From contig JAIEIQ010000336.1 in NCBI GenBank assembly GCA_029065305.1, positions 1-12,009 on the forward strand: a DNA stretch of 12,009 nt. The letters run 5' to 3'. This DNA comes from Oscillospiraceae bacterium (GTDB taxonomy: Bacteria > Bacillota > Clostridia > Oscillospirales > Oscillospiraceae). The notes under the pieces were generated by a model, which made no database searches, was not told the origin of the DNA, and saw nothing but the letters and a program-made list of their open reading frames with translations. The number at the start of each line of letters is the position of its first letter. Positions within the stretch are counted from its first letter, which is position 1. A program made the translations under genes and the position numbers. Shown here piece by piece: positions 1 through 8,800 of the stretch.

Positions 1-450
1 CTCATCGCCCTGGATGTGAAGGCCACCTCCAAGCGGGGCACCGTGACCATGCAGCGGGGGGACCGGCTGGTCATCCGGCCCAGCGCAGTGCTGGGGGCGG
101 AGGCCCGGGAGAACCTGCGGATTCTGACGGATTTTCAGAGCTTCATCTACCCCGTCACCGGCTACTGGAAGGGCCAGCGGCCCATCAAGGGCAAGGACCT
201 CAGCTGCGGCGGCGTGGCCTTCTACTGCGAGCAGAAGCTGGGGGTGGGGGAGGTGGTGCAGCTGGTGTTGCCGGTGACGGAGGCGCCTGTGCTCCTGCGG
301 ACCAGGGTGCTGCGCCTGCTGCCCTCGGAGGGGCCGGAGCAGCTCTACGCCGCCCGGTTTGTGGATCTGTGCATGGATGAGGAGATGATCATCCGCAAGG
401 CGGTGTTCAGCATCCAGGTCAGCCGCCCCAGGCCGAAAAAAGAGCAGTAA
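1..450 (+). CDS. PilZ-domain protein (5' end outside window)
   Basis: The frame is open from the first base to a TAA at 448-450 (149 codons visible). A GTG at 16 is an available start but has no convincing ribosome site, and the residues before it (LIALD) read on naturally, so the gene probably begins upstream. The second half looks like a PilZ beta-barrel. It contains DLSCGG at about nt 196-213, matching the family's D/N-x-S-x-x-G motif, then alternating hydrophobic strands and a tail (IRKAVFSIQ) typical of the end of PilZ domains. PilZ proteins usually bind cyclic di-GMP and tune motility or envelope functions. The other signature, RxxxR, is not evident: the aligned stretch reads QSFIY (nt 136-150), so nucleotide binding is uncertain. 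The next gene starts 38 bases downstream with no terminator between, so the two may share a transcript. The domain call is fairly firm; the biological role is not known. Confidence 0.75.
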   Translation, partial: LIALDVKATSKRGTVTMQRGDRLVIRPSAVLGAEARENLRILTDFQSFIYPVTGYWKGQRPIKGKDLSCGGVAFYCEQKLGVGEVVQLVLPVTEAPVLLRTRVLRLLPSEGPEQLYAARFVDLCMDEEMIIRKAVFSIQVSRPRPKKEQ

Positions 451-473
451 ACAGTCCCTAACGCTTGGATTGG

Positions 474-480
474 AAAGGAG
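474..480 (+). promoter_or_regulatory. Ribosome binding site deciding the start of the first SLH gene
   Basis: AAAGGAG lies 8 bases before the ATG at 489. It supports that start over an in-frame TTG at 465, which lies upstream of this site and would add eight residues in front of an otherwise standard signal peptide. Confidence 0.85.
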
Positions 481-488
481 TTATCCCT

Positions 489-3400
489 ATGCAGCATGTA
501 TGTTCCTGGCGGACGCGGGCGATCTCGCTCCTGCTGGCCGCGGTGATGGTTCTGGGCTTTTTCCCGGCCCTCCCCGGCGGGGAGGCGGAGGCCCATTGGG
601 CCGATGACTACCTGGCCCAGATGACCGAGTGGGGCCTGATCCGGCCGGATCAGGCCAACAGCCCCAACCAGCCCCTCACCCGGGCGGACTTTATGTCCAT
701 TGTCAACCGGGCCTACGGCTACCACGTGCCCGGGCCCACCCCCTTTGAGGACGTGAGCGAGTACGACTGGTTCTATGACGACGTGGGCATCGCCTACACC
801 GCCAAATATATCCAGGGGACCAGCGAGACCACCGCCTCCCCCAACGACACCCTGGACCGGGAGACCGCCGCCACCATTCTGGGGCGGAATATGATGCTCC
901 AGGACTCCCCGGGGGAGATTATGGACTTCGCCGATGCCCGGCAGATCAGCAACTGGAGCCGGGGCACCATCAAGGCGTCCCTGGAGCACTATCTGGTCTC
1001 CGGCTATGACGACGGCACCTTCCGCCCCCAGCGCTCCGTGACCTGGGGGGAGATGGCGGCTCTGATGAGCCGCACCATCGGCACCCCCATCCAGGCGGAG
1101 GGCGACTACACCCTGGGGGGCGTGTTCGGCAACGTGACCATCTCCTCCCCCGGCGTGACCCTGCGGGACACCGTCATCAGCGGTGATCTGTACGTCACCG
1201 GCGGCGTGGGGCTGGGGAACGTGAAGCTGGAGAACGTGAAGGTCCTCGGCCGCATCATCGCCAGCGGCACCGGCGAGAGCGAGAGCGGCGGGGCCAGTAT
1301 TCTCATGCGCAACGTCATTGCCGACGAACTGCTGGTGGACAACCTCCAGGACAACTATGTCACCATCCAGGCCGACGGCATCACCGAGATTGGCCGCACC
1401 ACCGTGCGCACCAGCGCCTACATCGAGGATAACACCCCCGAGGGGATGGGCCTCAAGTACATCGAGCTCAACGGCGACGAGGGCATCCAGCTGGATCTGG
1501 CCGGCCGGGTGGAGGAGGTCGTCAACAAGACCCCCGGCTCCCTGGTTCAGGCCGCCAAGGGCACCGTGGCCAAGCTGACCGTGGACGAGGACGCGGTCAA
1601 CGCCACCCTGGACATCAAGCGGGGAACGGTGGTCAAGGAGCTGAACCTGGACGTGGCCACCAATGTCACCGGCCAGGGCGACGTGGGCAAGCTCAACGTC
1701 AACGCCCCCGGCTCGATTGTCACCATGCTGCCCGATGAGATTGTCATCCGCCCGGGCATCACCGCCGTGATCAACGGCCAGGAGATGGATTCCACCGGGG
1801 CGGACGAGTCCTCCCGGGAGCCCCTGATCCTCTCCGGCTACCCCATGGCTGCCGACGTGGCCCCCAACTCCATCTCCGCGGTGTTCGCCACCAACAAGCG
1901 GGGCACCATCCACTGGGCGGTCAGCGCCATCACCGACGGCTCCGTGGGGGTGGACGACCTCATCAAGCCCCCGGCCTACGGCTCGATTGCCGTGCAGCGG
2001 GGGACGACCCTGGTGCCCCAGGGGGACGAGGAGGTAACAGCCGCCGTCACCGGACTGCTCTCCGGCGGGTCCTACTACCTGTCCGCCGTGCTGGTGGACG
2101 AGCGCGGGAATCAGAGCCCGCTGAAGGTTATTGCCTTCACCACCCCCGATAATACCGTGCCGGCGTTTAACCAGGGGTATCCCTATATGTCCCTCATCGA
2201 GGATACCCGGGGCCAGGCCACAGTCATGGCCAACAAAGACTGCGTGATGTACTACGCGCTGCTGCCCCAGGGCGCCCAGGCGCCCACCCCCGATGAGCTG
2301 CGCACGGCCCGTGTGACCGGCAATCTGGGCTACGGCGTGCGGACGCTGTCTAAGAACACGGCCGATGTGTTCTGGGTCAACGATCTGACCCTGGAGGAGC
2401 AGGAGACCTATACCGTCTACTTCTGGCTGACGGATTTCAACGGGGCCAACAGCTCCGCCGTTACCAGCCTGACCTTTACGACCGTGGACAGGACGCCGCC
2501 GGAGTTCATCGTGGAGCCCACCGTGAATAACGTCCAGGCCAACAGTGTGGGTCTGACCTTCCGGCTCAACGAGACCGGCGTGGTGTTCTGGGCCGTGGTG
2601 GAGGCCGGGGCGGACTACCCCAAGCCCAAGCCCGGCGAGAGCACGATCCTTCTCACCGACGACTACGCCAAGCTCCAGGTTTCCTCGGGCCTCAACGCCA
2701 TCGCCTCCGGGCGGGTAAACGCCACGGAGAATATTGATGGGGCGATCAATGTAACTGGTCTGGAGCCGGAGAAGGCCTACGACCTCTACTATGTGGCTCA
2801 GGACGCGGCGGGGAACTGGTCCTATACCGTTAAGAAGATCACGATCAGCACCCTGGATACCAACGGGCCCAAGATTACACAGCACTTTACCCAGTTTATC
2901 GGCGAGGACGACACCAAGCGGCCTGTCCGGGGGACCGATATTGTGCTGGAGTTCAGCGAGAACGTGCGCTACGCCGGAACGGGCGGCGGCGACAGCTTCT
3001 GGGATCTGTGGGAAGCCTATCAGAACGCGGTGAGCTCCAGCAAGGCTACCGCCTGGCAGCGGCTGCGGGATTCCATCGAGGGGAGCATCAAGCTCTATAA
3101 GCAGAACCCGCTTCAGGGCAAGCCTGATCTGGTGCCGGTGATTGACGGCACGCTTGTGACGCCGGAGAACTCGGATGAATACATCGACTATGGAGAAGGG
3201 AAGATCGAGCTCTCCATGAAGGAAGGCAAGCTCCTGGTCAAGTTCCTCAACGATGGCTTGAGCCTGAACGCGGGGAGCACCTACTACTTCGAGATCTCGA
3301 ATCTGACCGATACCTCGGCCAAGCAGAACGTCCTGTCCCCCAGCCCGGTCAACTTCAACACCCCGGTGGAGACAGGGCACAATGTCCCCGTCATTGAGAT

Positions 3401-5804
3401 TGAGTTCGCCCAGGTGAATCTGGTCAACATGGGCGGCGCGGGAACTACGGGACCCTACGCGCCGAAGCGCACCACAGGGAATCTGGCCGATGTTGAGAAA
3501 GATACCAACAACAAGCCGATCATTCTGAATCCTGACGCGGCCGGTGCGACAGCCGATGAAAAAGCGGGCACCCTGACTGACGTTCACATGAGCTTCCGTC
3601 TGCTGCCCAATTCGACCGAAACAGTGGACGAGAACATCAGCTATGATATTCTGCTGTTCTCCGACACCAGCGTCTCCTTCGACCTCTTCTACCGGGTGAC
3701 GGACGCCAGCGGCAAGGTGATCACGGAGCCCGGCAAGGACTGGGCCAGGGACGAGGCCAACGAGAAAAATCTCGACATGCTCCCCACCCAGGACGGCTAC
3801 GGAACGGCGGACGCCAACGGCTGGGTCTACCTGGGCTACAGCGGGGATATCAGCGTTAACGAAGGAAACTGGGGTGGACGGCCTGTTAACGGCTTCTTTG
3901 GAGGCTGTACTGACCGGAAGTTCTTCCCGCCGCTGAAAAACCTGAACTCTGAGTACCGCTATGAGTTCGTCGTCACGCTGAAAAAGGTCAGCGCCAGTGA
4001 CAAACAAAATGAGTGGAACGGGACAGTTAATTTACGTGCCTATGTGGCGGCGGGACAGACTGGCAATCTTAACGATTTGCGCTCCAATTTCAGCTTCAAC
4101 CGGTGGACGACTATCCAGAGCGGCGGCTTGGCAACCGGCGCAAAGTCCATTGGCGTGTGGACGGCGGAGGGGAAAACGGAGGACTTCGTCCTTCTGCCTA
4201 AGTCCTTCACAGATTCCACCCTGCCCTACTTCGCATCCGGATCGCCGACCTTTACCGCTACAGATTCCCATGTCACCATGTCCCTGACCTTGAACCGGGA
4301 GGGGTATGTCTACTACGCTATCGGCAGGGCGGACGTCAATGGGGAAAATGGAACGGAGGACGGCTGGCAACCGGATGTCACGACGATTGTCAAGGATCCA
4401 ACGGTCATCCCAGACGGCAAAAGAAATATTAAATGCAGTGAGGTCCCGCGAAACGGTACGGAAGCGCAGGGCAAGGTTCCAAGCGGTCAGGATAAGCTGA
4501 GAACACCTCCGATACCTCTTGACGAGCCGAAGAAGGAGAGGATCTTTGACCCCAGAGGCTGGGAGGACGGCGCAAAGGCCATTACCGGCAACGCCACCTA
4601 TCGGGGTGTGGCAAATATGACTGTCGAGGTGCCCCAGGAACTGGAATCGGATACGACCTATTACATCTACATCGTTATCAAGGGCGAGGCGGATGATCTG
4701 TCCGAGGTGTTCATCTATAAGTTTACAACGACACCTGTGAAAAAGCCCAAGATCACCATCAATTCCACAGACGACGGCGCGATGGTTTCCACAGACATTG
4801 CGGCGAATGTGGAGTACCTGATCTACACCGAGGAATACTATAAGTTACTGGAAAACCTGGAAACTTTAACGCTCTCGGCTTATTCTAACTTGGGCAGCGA
4901 TCAGGAGCTTCCGGATGCCTATAAGAAGTATACGTTAAAGCAGGCGCTGCTTGAACCATACGAGGTCAGCACAGCGATGAAGAAAAAGAACGACAAAACG
5001 TATATTCCAGGCTACGGGACGCCAAATATGAACAGCTATAACGGCTTCTCCGTATTTGACATTTACGCTTCCGCCGGGATGCGGCAGCAGGTGGGCCAGT
5101 GGATTCGCAGCGGTTCCTCGGAAAACTTGAGTGTTCCTGGTGATAAGCAAGACTATGAGAAATGGGAAGACAAGAGCAGCGGCCCGGTTTCGGTGGCTCC
5201 AAACCAGATTATTACACCCAATGACAAGATTTTCCCAGGTACAAATTACGCGATTGTTGTCGTGGCGCGGAATTCGGATCTTCCGGACAATACGCTCAAC
5301 GACTCCTACCGTATGTACTTCCCGGTCTCTGTGGTCAGATCGACACCGCCAGAACTGAAGACTGTACTGCTCAACCTAAACGATTTTGAAATCAAAAATC
5401 AGCTGTTTTCAGGATCATTGACGCTTATTTTTGACCGGCCGCTATATGCTTCTGACCAAACTACTCCAATTACGGAAGATAATTTTATCCCCGGCGAGGC
5501 TAAGACGGGGGTGACTGTGGATTCAGTTACAAATACGGCAGAGGGTGCCTCAGTGAGTATTACCTTCAATAACGCCCCGATTTCTTCCGGATTCGCCATC
5601 CCCAGAGCATATCTATCGGCCCTCAATGGTCCTCCAACTAATAAGGATTTGATAGTTTCACTCAAGTACGATGTGAGCACAGAGGGGGTGCTTCAAATCT
5701 TCGGTGCCTATATCGAAGTAGCATGGGGAGCTGACACAGAAACAATGCAAATATGGAAGTCCAATATTAAGAGTAGTACAGACATGAGTGGTAGCACAAA
5801 TTAA
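489..5804 (+). CDS. Large SLH-domain surface protein with N-terminal anchor and Ig/FN3-like modules
   Basis: 1771 aa, exported and probably wall-bound as an S-layer or S-layer-associated protein. Residues 1-35 form a signal peptide: Arg near the start, a Leu/Ala/Val core, likely cut after AEA35. Three SLH modules follow (about 36-77, 86-135, 147-198), with TRAD at 64-67 and the GYDDGTFRP loop in the third. SLH triplets generally bind pyruvylated secondary cell-wall polymer. Residues 205-435 are short Val/Ile-rich repeats ending in Gly/Asn turns, like a beta-solenoid common in Firmicute SLH proteins. Three FN3/Ig-like modules occupy 446-553, 557-666 and 670-788, then a Big_5-like domain (RGTDIVLEFSE, about 794-965), an unassigned stretch, related modules at about 1245-1415 and 1416-1615, and a last Big_5-like domain (1620-1771). 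No enzyme motif is seen. The gene ends in tandem stops (TAATAA) just before a hairpin. GC content falls markedly toward the 3' end. The SLH call is firm; outer domain limits are approximate. Confidence 0.9.
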   Translation: MQHVCSWRTRAISLLLAAVMVLGFFPALPGGEAEAHWADDYLAQMTEWGLIRPDQANSPNQPLTRADFMSIVNRAYGYHVPGPTPFEDVSEYDWFYDDVGIAYTAKYIQGTSETTASPNDTLDRETAATILGRNMMLQDSPGEIMDFADARQISNWSRGTIKASLEHYLVSGYDDGTFRPQRSVTWGEMAALMSRTIGTPIQAEGDYTLGGVFGNVTISSPGVTLRDTVISGDLYVTGGVGLGNVKLENVKVLGRIIASGTGESESGGASILMRNVIADELLVDNLQDNYVTIQADGITEIGRTTVRTSAYIEDNTPEGMGLKYIELNGDEGIQLDLAGRVEEVVNKTPGSLVQAAKGTVAKLTVDEDAVNATLDIKRGTVVKELNLDVATNVTGQGDVGKLNVNAPGSIVTMLPDEIVIRPGITAVINGQEMDSTGADESSREPLILSGYPMAADVAPNSISAVFATNKRGTIHWAVSAITDGSVGVDDLIKPPAYGSIAVQRGTTLVPQGDEEVTAAVTGLLSGGSYYLSAVLVDERGNQSPLKVIAFTTPDNTVPAFNQGYPYMSLIEDTRGQATVMANKDCVMYYALLPQGAQAPTPDELRTARVTGNLGYGVRTLSKNTADVFWVNDLTLEEQETYTVYFWLTDFNGANSSAVTSLTFTTVDRTPPEFIVEPTVNNVQANSVGLTFRLNETGVVFWAVVEAGADYPKPKPGESTILLTDDYAKLQVSSGLNAIASGRVNATENIDGAINVTGLEPEKAYDLYYVAQDAAGNWSYTVKKITISTLDTNGPKITQHFTQFIGEDDTKRPVRGTDIVLEFSENVRYAGTGGGDSFWDLWEAYQNAVSSSKATAWQRLRDSIEGSIKLYKQNPLQGKPDLVPVIDGTLVTPENSDEYIDYGEGKIELSMKEGKLLVKFLNDGLSLNAGSTYYFEISNLTDTSAKQNVLSPSPVNFNTPVETGHNVPVIEIEFAQVNLVNMGGAGTTGPYAPKRTTGNLADVEKDTNNKPIILNPDAAGATADEKAGTLTDVHMSFRLLPNSTETVDENISYDILLFSDTSVSFDLFYRVTDASGKVITEPGKDWARDEANEKNLDMLPTQDGYGTADANGWVYLGYSGDISVNEGNWGGRPVNGFFGGCTDRKFFPPLKNLNSEYRYEFVVTLKKVSASDKQNEWNGTVNLRAYVAAGQTGNLNDLRSNFSFNRWTTIQSGGLATGAKSIGVWTAEGKTEDFVLLPKSFTDSTLPYFASGSPTFTATDSHVTMSLTLNREGYVYYAIGRADVNGENGTEDGWQPDVTTIVKDPTVIPDGKRNIKCSEVPRNGTEAQGKVPSGQDKLRTPPIPLDEPKKERIFDPRGWEDGAKAITGNATYRGVANMTVEVPQELESDTTYYIYIVIKGEADDLSEVFIYKFTTTPVKKPKITINSTDDGAMVSTDIAANVEYLIYTEEYYKLLENLETLTLSAYSNLGSDQELPDAYKKYTLKQALLEPYEVSTAMKKKNDKTYIPGYGTPNMNSYNGFSVFDIYASAGMRQQVGQWIRSGSSENLSVPGDKQDYEKWEDKSSGPVSVAPNQIITPNDKIFPGTNYAIVVVARNSDLPDNTLNDSYRMYFPVSVVRSTPPELKTVLLNLNDFEIKNQLFSGSLTLIFDRPLYASDQTTPITEDNFIPGEAKTGVTVDSVTNTAEGASVSITFNNAPISSGFAIPRAYLSALNGPPTNKDLIVSLKYDVSTEGVLQIFGAYIEVAWGADTETMQIWKSNIKSSTDMSGSTN
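594..1082 (+). repeat. Three N-terminal SLH modules
   Basis: Encoded residues 36-198 of the first surface protein. Each copy has the pattern of aromatic/acidic opening, an amphipathic helix, a Gly-rich loop and a closing helix. The closing motifs are LTRADF, LDRETA and VTWGEM. The first is nearest the classic TRAE-type motif and the third has lost the Arg, so the three sites may not bind wall polymer equally well. Confidence 0.85.
1824..5336 (+). repeat. Recurring FN3/Ig-like module with a paired aromatic motif
   Basis: Diverged copies can be recognised at about nt 1824-2147, 2157-2486, 2496-2852, 4221-4733 and 4734-5336. Each has an early strand ending in a Gly/Cys/Asn-x-x-aromatic-aromatic-Ala/Leu motif (TIHWAV, VMYYAL, VVFWAV, VYYAIG, VEYLIY). 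Most close on a strand such as TYTVYFWLTD or AYDLYYVAQD followed by a Thr-rich end (AFTT, TFTT, TIST, KFTTT). The middle of the region (about 2868-4220) holds a Big_5-like domain and an unassigned segment instead. Copies are similar in protein only, not as DNA repeats. Boundaries are approximate. Confidence 0.6.
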
Positions 5805-5812
5805 TAACCCCT

Positions 5813-5840
5813 GCGGGAGCGGGCATCCGCCCGCTCCCGC
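5813..5840 (+). terminator. Hairpin between the two SLH genes
   Basis: A perfect 12-bp stem (GCGGGAGCGGGC pairing with 5829-5840) with loop ATCC begins 8 bases after the stop codon of the first surface-protein gene. The following bases (TTCTCC) are only moderately T-rich, so it may be a partial terminator or an mRNA-stabilising 3' hairpin. Confidence 0.75.
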
Positions 5841-5864
5841 TTCTCCATTCCGCGAATCTGACTG

Positions 5865-5872
5865 AAAAGGAG
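5865..5872 (+). promoter_or_regulatory. Ribosome binding site of the second SLH gene
   Basis: AAAAGGAG lies 7 bases before the ATG at 5880. A second ATG follows directly at 5883 with a spacing of 10, so initiation at either is possible; 5880 has the better spacing. Confidence 0.8.
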
Positions 5873-5879
5873 CGTTTAC

Positions 5880-8800
5880 ATGATGAAGGTATCTACCAGA
5901 CGGCGCTGGCTGTCGCTGCTGCTGGCGTTTCTGCTTGTGCTCTCCCTGGCCCCCACGGCCCTGCTGGCGGAGGGGGACGACGGCAGCGGGGGGACGGGCA
6001 ATACCGAGACTACCGACCCGGACGACGGCAAGGATCCCGATCAGGACCCTGGCACAACCCCCGGCGAAGACGATAAGGAGGACGAGGATCCGCCGCCGGA
6101 AAAGCCGAAGGATCCGCCGGTGATTTCCCTGTCTGCCGGCGGCAAGCCCATTGAAAACAACACCATCTGTATTGGCGTCGGCAAGGGCCCGATGATTACA
6201 GCGGTCATCCGCCCCGATGAGTACCGGAACGATAAAATCACCTGGAGCGAGGACAAAATCGCCCGGGCTGACTACAACACCGCCAGCGACGGCCACGATG
6301 TCTACCTCTACGGCCTGGCTCCCGGCGAGACCACCATCACCGCCACCACGGAGAGCGGCGGCAAGGTGGAGCTGACGGTTATTGTCACCGGCATTACCTC
6401 CAGCGCTGACTCCCTGACCATCAAGGAGAACTCCGTCGCCACCCTCTACGACTACGACGGGGACCCCGGTCCCGGGGAGAATGACTTCTGGCTCCGCTAT
6501 TTCGGTGACGCGGCAACCAGCAGTGAAATTAAAATCAGCAGCGATAAACCCAACATCGCCCGAGCAACCGGCAAGGCCAAGGGCGCTCTGCGCATCGACG
6601 GCATTGCCGCCGGACGGGCCACCGTAACGGTGCAGGTCCTCCAGGGCGGCCAGCCTGTGGCGATGAAGGATATCTCCGTCACCGTGGAGACCAACGAGGC
6701 CCAGACCATTGAGGCCGAAGCCTCCGTCAGCAGCCCCCTGAAATTTTCCACCATCGAGAGTGAGATTGCCCGGCAGTGCCAGGAGATGATCACCGCCGAG
6801 GGGGACAAGACCCTGGTCTCCATCACCGGCCTGACCGTGGACACCCGGCAGGGCACCCTCTACCTGGGCTACAAGTCCTCAGCCGATACCGGCATGGGCG
6901 TGGCCTCCTCCGGGACCTACTTCGCCCGGACCAGCCCCCGGGGACCCTATATTCAGGATATCTCCTTTGTCCCCAACGCCTCCTACACCGGCGATACCGC
7001 CACCATCTCCTACACCGGCACCGCCGCCAACGGCCGGACCTTCAAGGGCAAGATTGCGGTGACGCTGGAGGAGGTGGACACGGACCTGGTCCTCCACACC
7101 CCCCAGGGCAAGGCCCTGGGCCTCACCGGGAATATCTTCAGCGAGGCCTGCCAGCGGGAGACCGGCTCGCCCTTGAGCTATGTCACCTTCACCCTGCCCC
7201 CGGTGACGGAGGCGTCCCTCTACACCGGCTACGTCAGCGACATCAACTACGGCGCCAAGGTTACGTCCTCTGACCGCTTTACCCGGGCGGATCTGGACGG
7301 GCTGACCTTCGTTCCCGCCGAGGCCTATGTGGGCACGGTGGCCATCGACTACCTGGGCTACAGCGTCTCCAACGCCCGGTTCTCCGGCCAGCTGGTGGTC
7401 CGGGTGACCCAGGACCTGGACGGCGGCATCGTCTACAACGCCGACGGGGATACCCAGATCACCTTCGACGGGGCGGACTTCAACGACTTCTGCCTCTCCG
7501 TCACCGGCGAGCGGCTGAGCTCCGTCAGCTTTAACCCGCCCTCCGAAAATCAGGGCAAGCTCTACTACAACTACCGCCCGGACCGGAAGAACAACACCGA
7601 GGTCTGGAGCTGGGACACCTACTCCTACTACCGCTCCAGCTCCTCCAACAGCATCAACGACAACATCAGCCGCATCACCTTCGTCGCCGCTGACGGCTTC
7701 CACGGCACGGTCCGCATCCCCTTCACCGGGGAGAACCGGGACGGCGAGACCTTCAACGGCACAGTGGAGCTCCACTTCCAGAGCGAGCGGGCCGGGGAGA
7801 TCAACTACGACTGTATGCCCGGCGGGTCGGTGAAGCTGGCCTCCGGGGACTTCGCCCAGCTCTGCCAGCAGCTGACGGGACAGCGGCTCCACTATGTGAG
7901 CTTCCAGACCCTGCCCGCCGCCGCTGCCGGCACCATCTACCTGGACCGGACCTCCGCCGAGGTCCTGGGCTCCAAGGCCGCGCAGGATACCAAGTACTAC
8001 AACAGCGCCTTCCCCTACCTCTCCGACCTGTCCTTCTGGGCCTCGGAGAACTTCCGGGGCTCGGTGGAGGTGCCCTTCACCGCCTGCGCCGTCAGCGGGG
8101 AGACCTTCACCGGCCTGATGGTCATCCGGGCTGCCGGCGACGGAACCTCCGGCAGCGGCATCCGCTATGAGACGACGGGCCGGGAGCTGGTGACCTTCAA
8201 CGGCGATGACTTCAACACCTTCTGCCGGACCCAGTCCACCGGGGCTCTGAACTACGTCCAGTTCACCGCCCCCTCCTCCAGCCAGGGGATGCTGTACTTC
8301 AAGTACAACGCCTCCGACGGGAGCACCGCCCAGGTGACGGAGGCGGATCAGTACTTCCTCAACGGCGCGGTGAGCGTGGGCAAGGTGTCCTTCCTGCCGG
8401 CTTACGGCTTCTCCGGCGTCGCCCGGATCCCCTTTACCGCCGTCACCACCGGCGGCAAGGCCCTCCAGGGCGCGGTGGAGGTGGTGGTGCACCCGGATCT
8501 GAGCGCCGGCGGCTCGGTGCGCTACGCCTCCCGGGGGGTGCCCGTGGACTTCAACACCGCCGACTTCTCCACCGGGGGAGTCCAGCCGGTGTCCGTGCGC
8601 TTCACCTCCCTGCCCTCGCCCCAGGCGGGCCGGCTCTTCTACCAGTACGCCGGTCCCACCCGCTACAGCTGGGAGGCCGCTACCACCACCGAGTACCGCC
8701 CCGGCGGGGATCCCTCCCTGTCCAGCCTCACCTTCGTGCCCCGGGCGGGGTATCAGGGGAATGTGTCCATCCCCTATACGGCCCTCTACGCCGACGGCAC

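Noticed and set aside
345..4007. 1220-codon open frame on the minus strand opposite the first SLH gene
   Set aside because: It is rich in Gly, His, Val and Pro with no domain pattern, signal or coherent start. It is the usual antisense shadow of a GC-rich, codon-biased gene whose plus-strand product has clear SLH domains.
5731..5757. Possible promoter CTGACA ... TATGGA in the 3' end of the first SLH gene
   Set aside because: The spacer is only 15 bases and the -10 matches only 3 of 6, so I could not support it as a feature, although a promoter somewhere near here is plausible.
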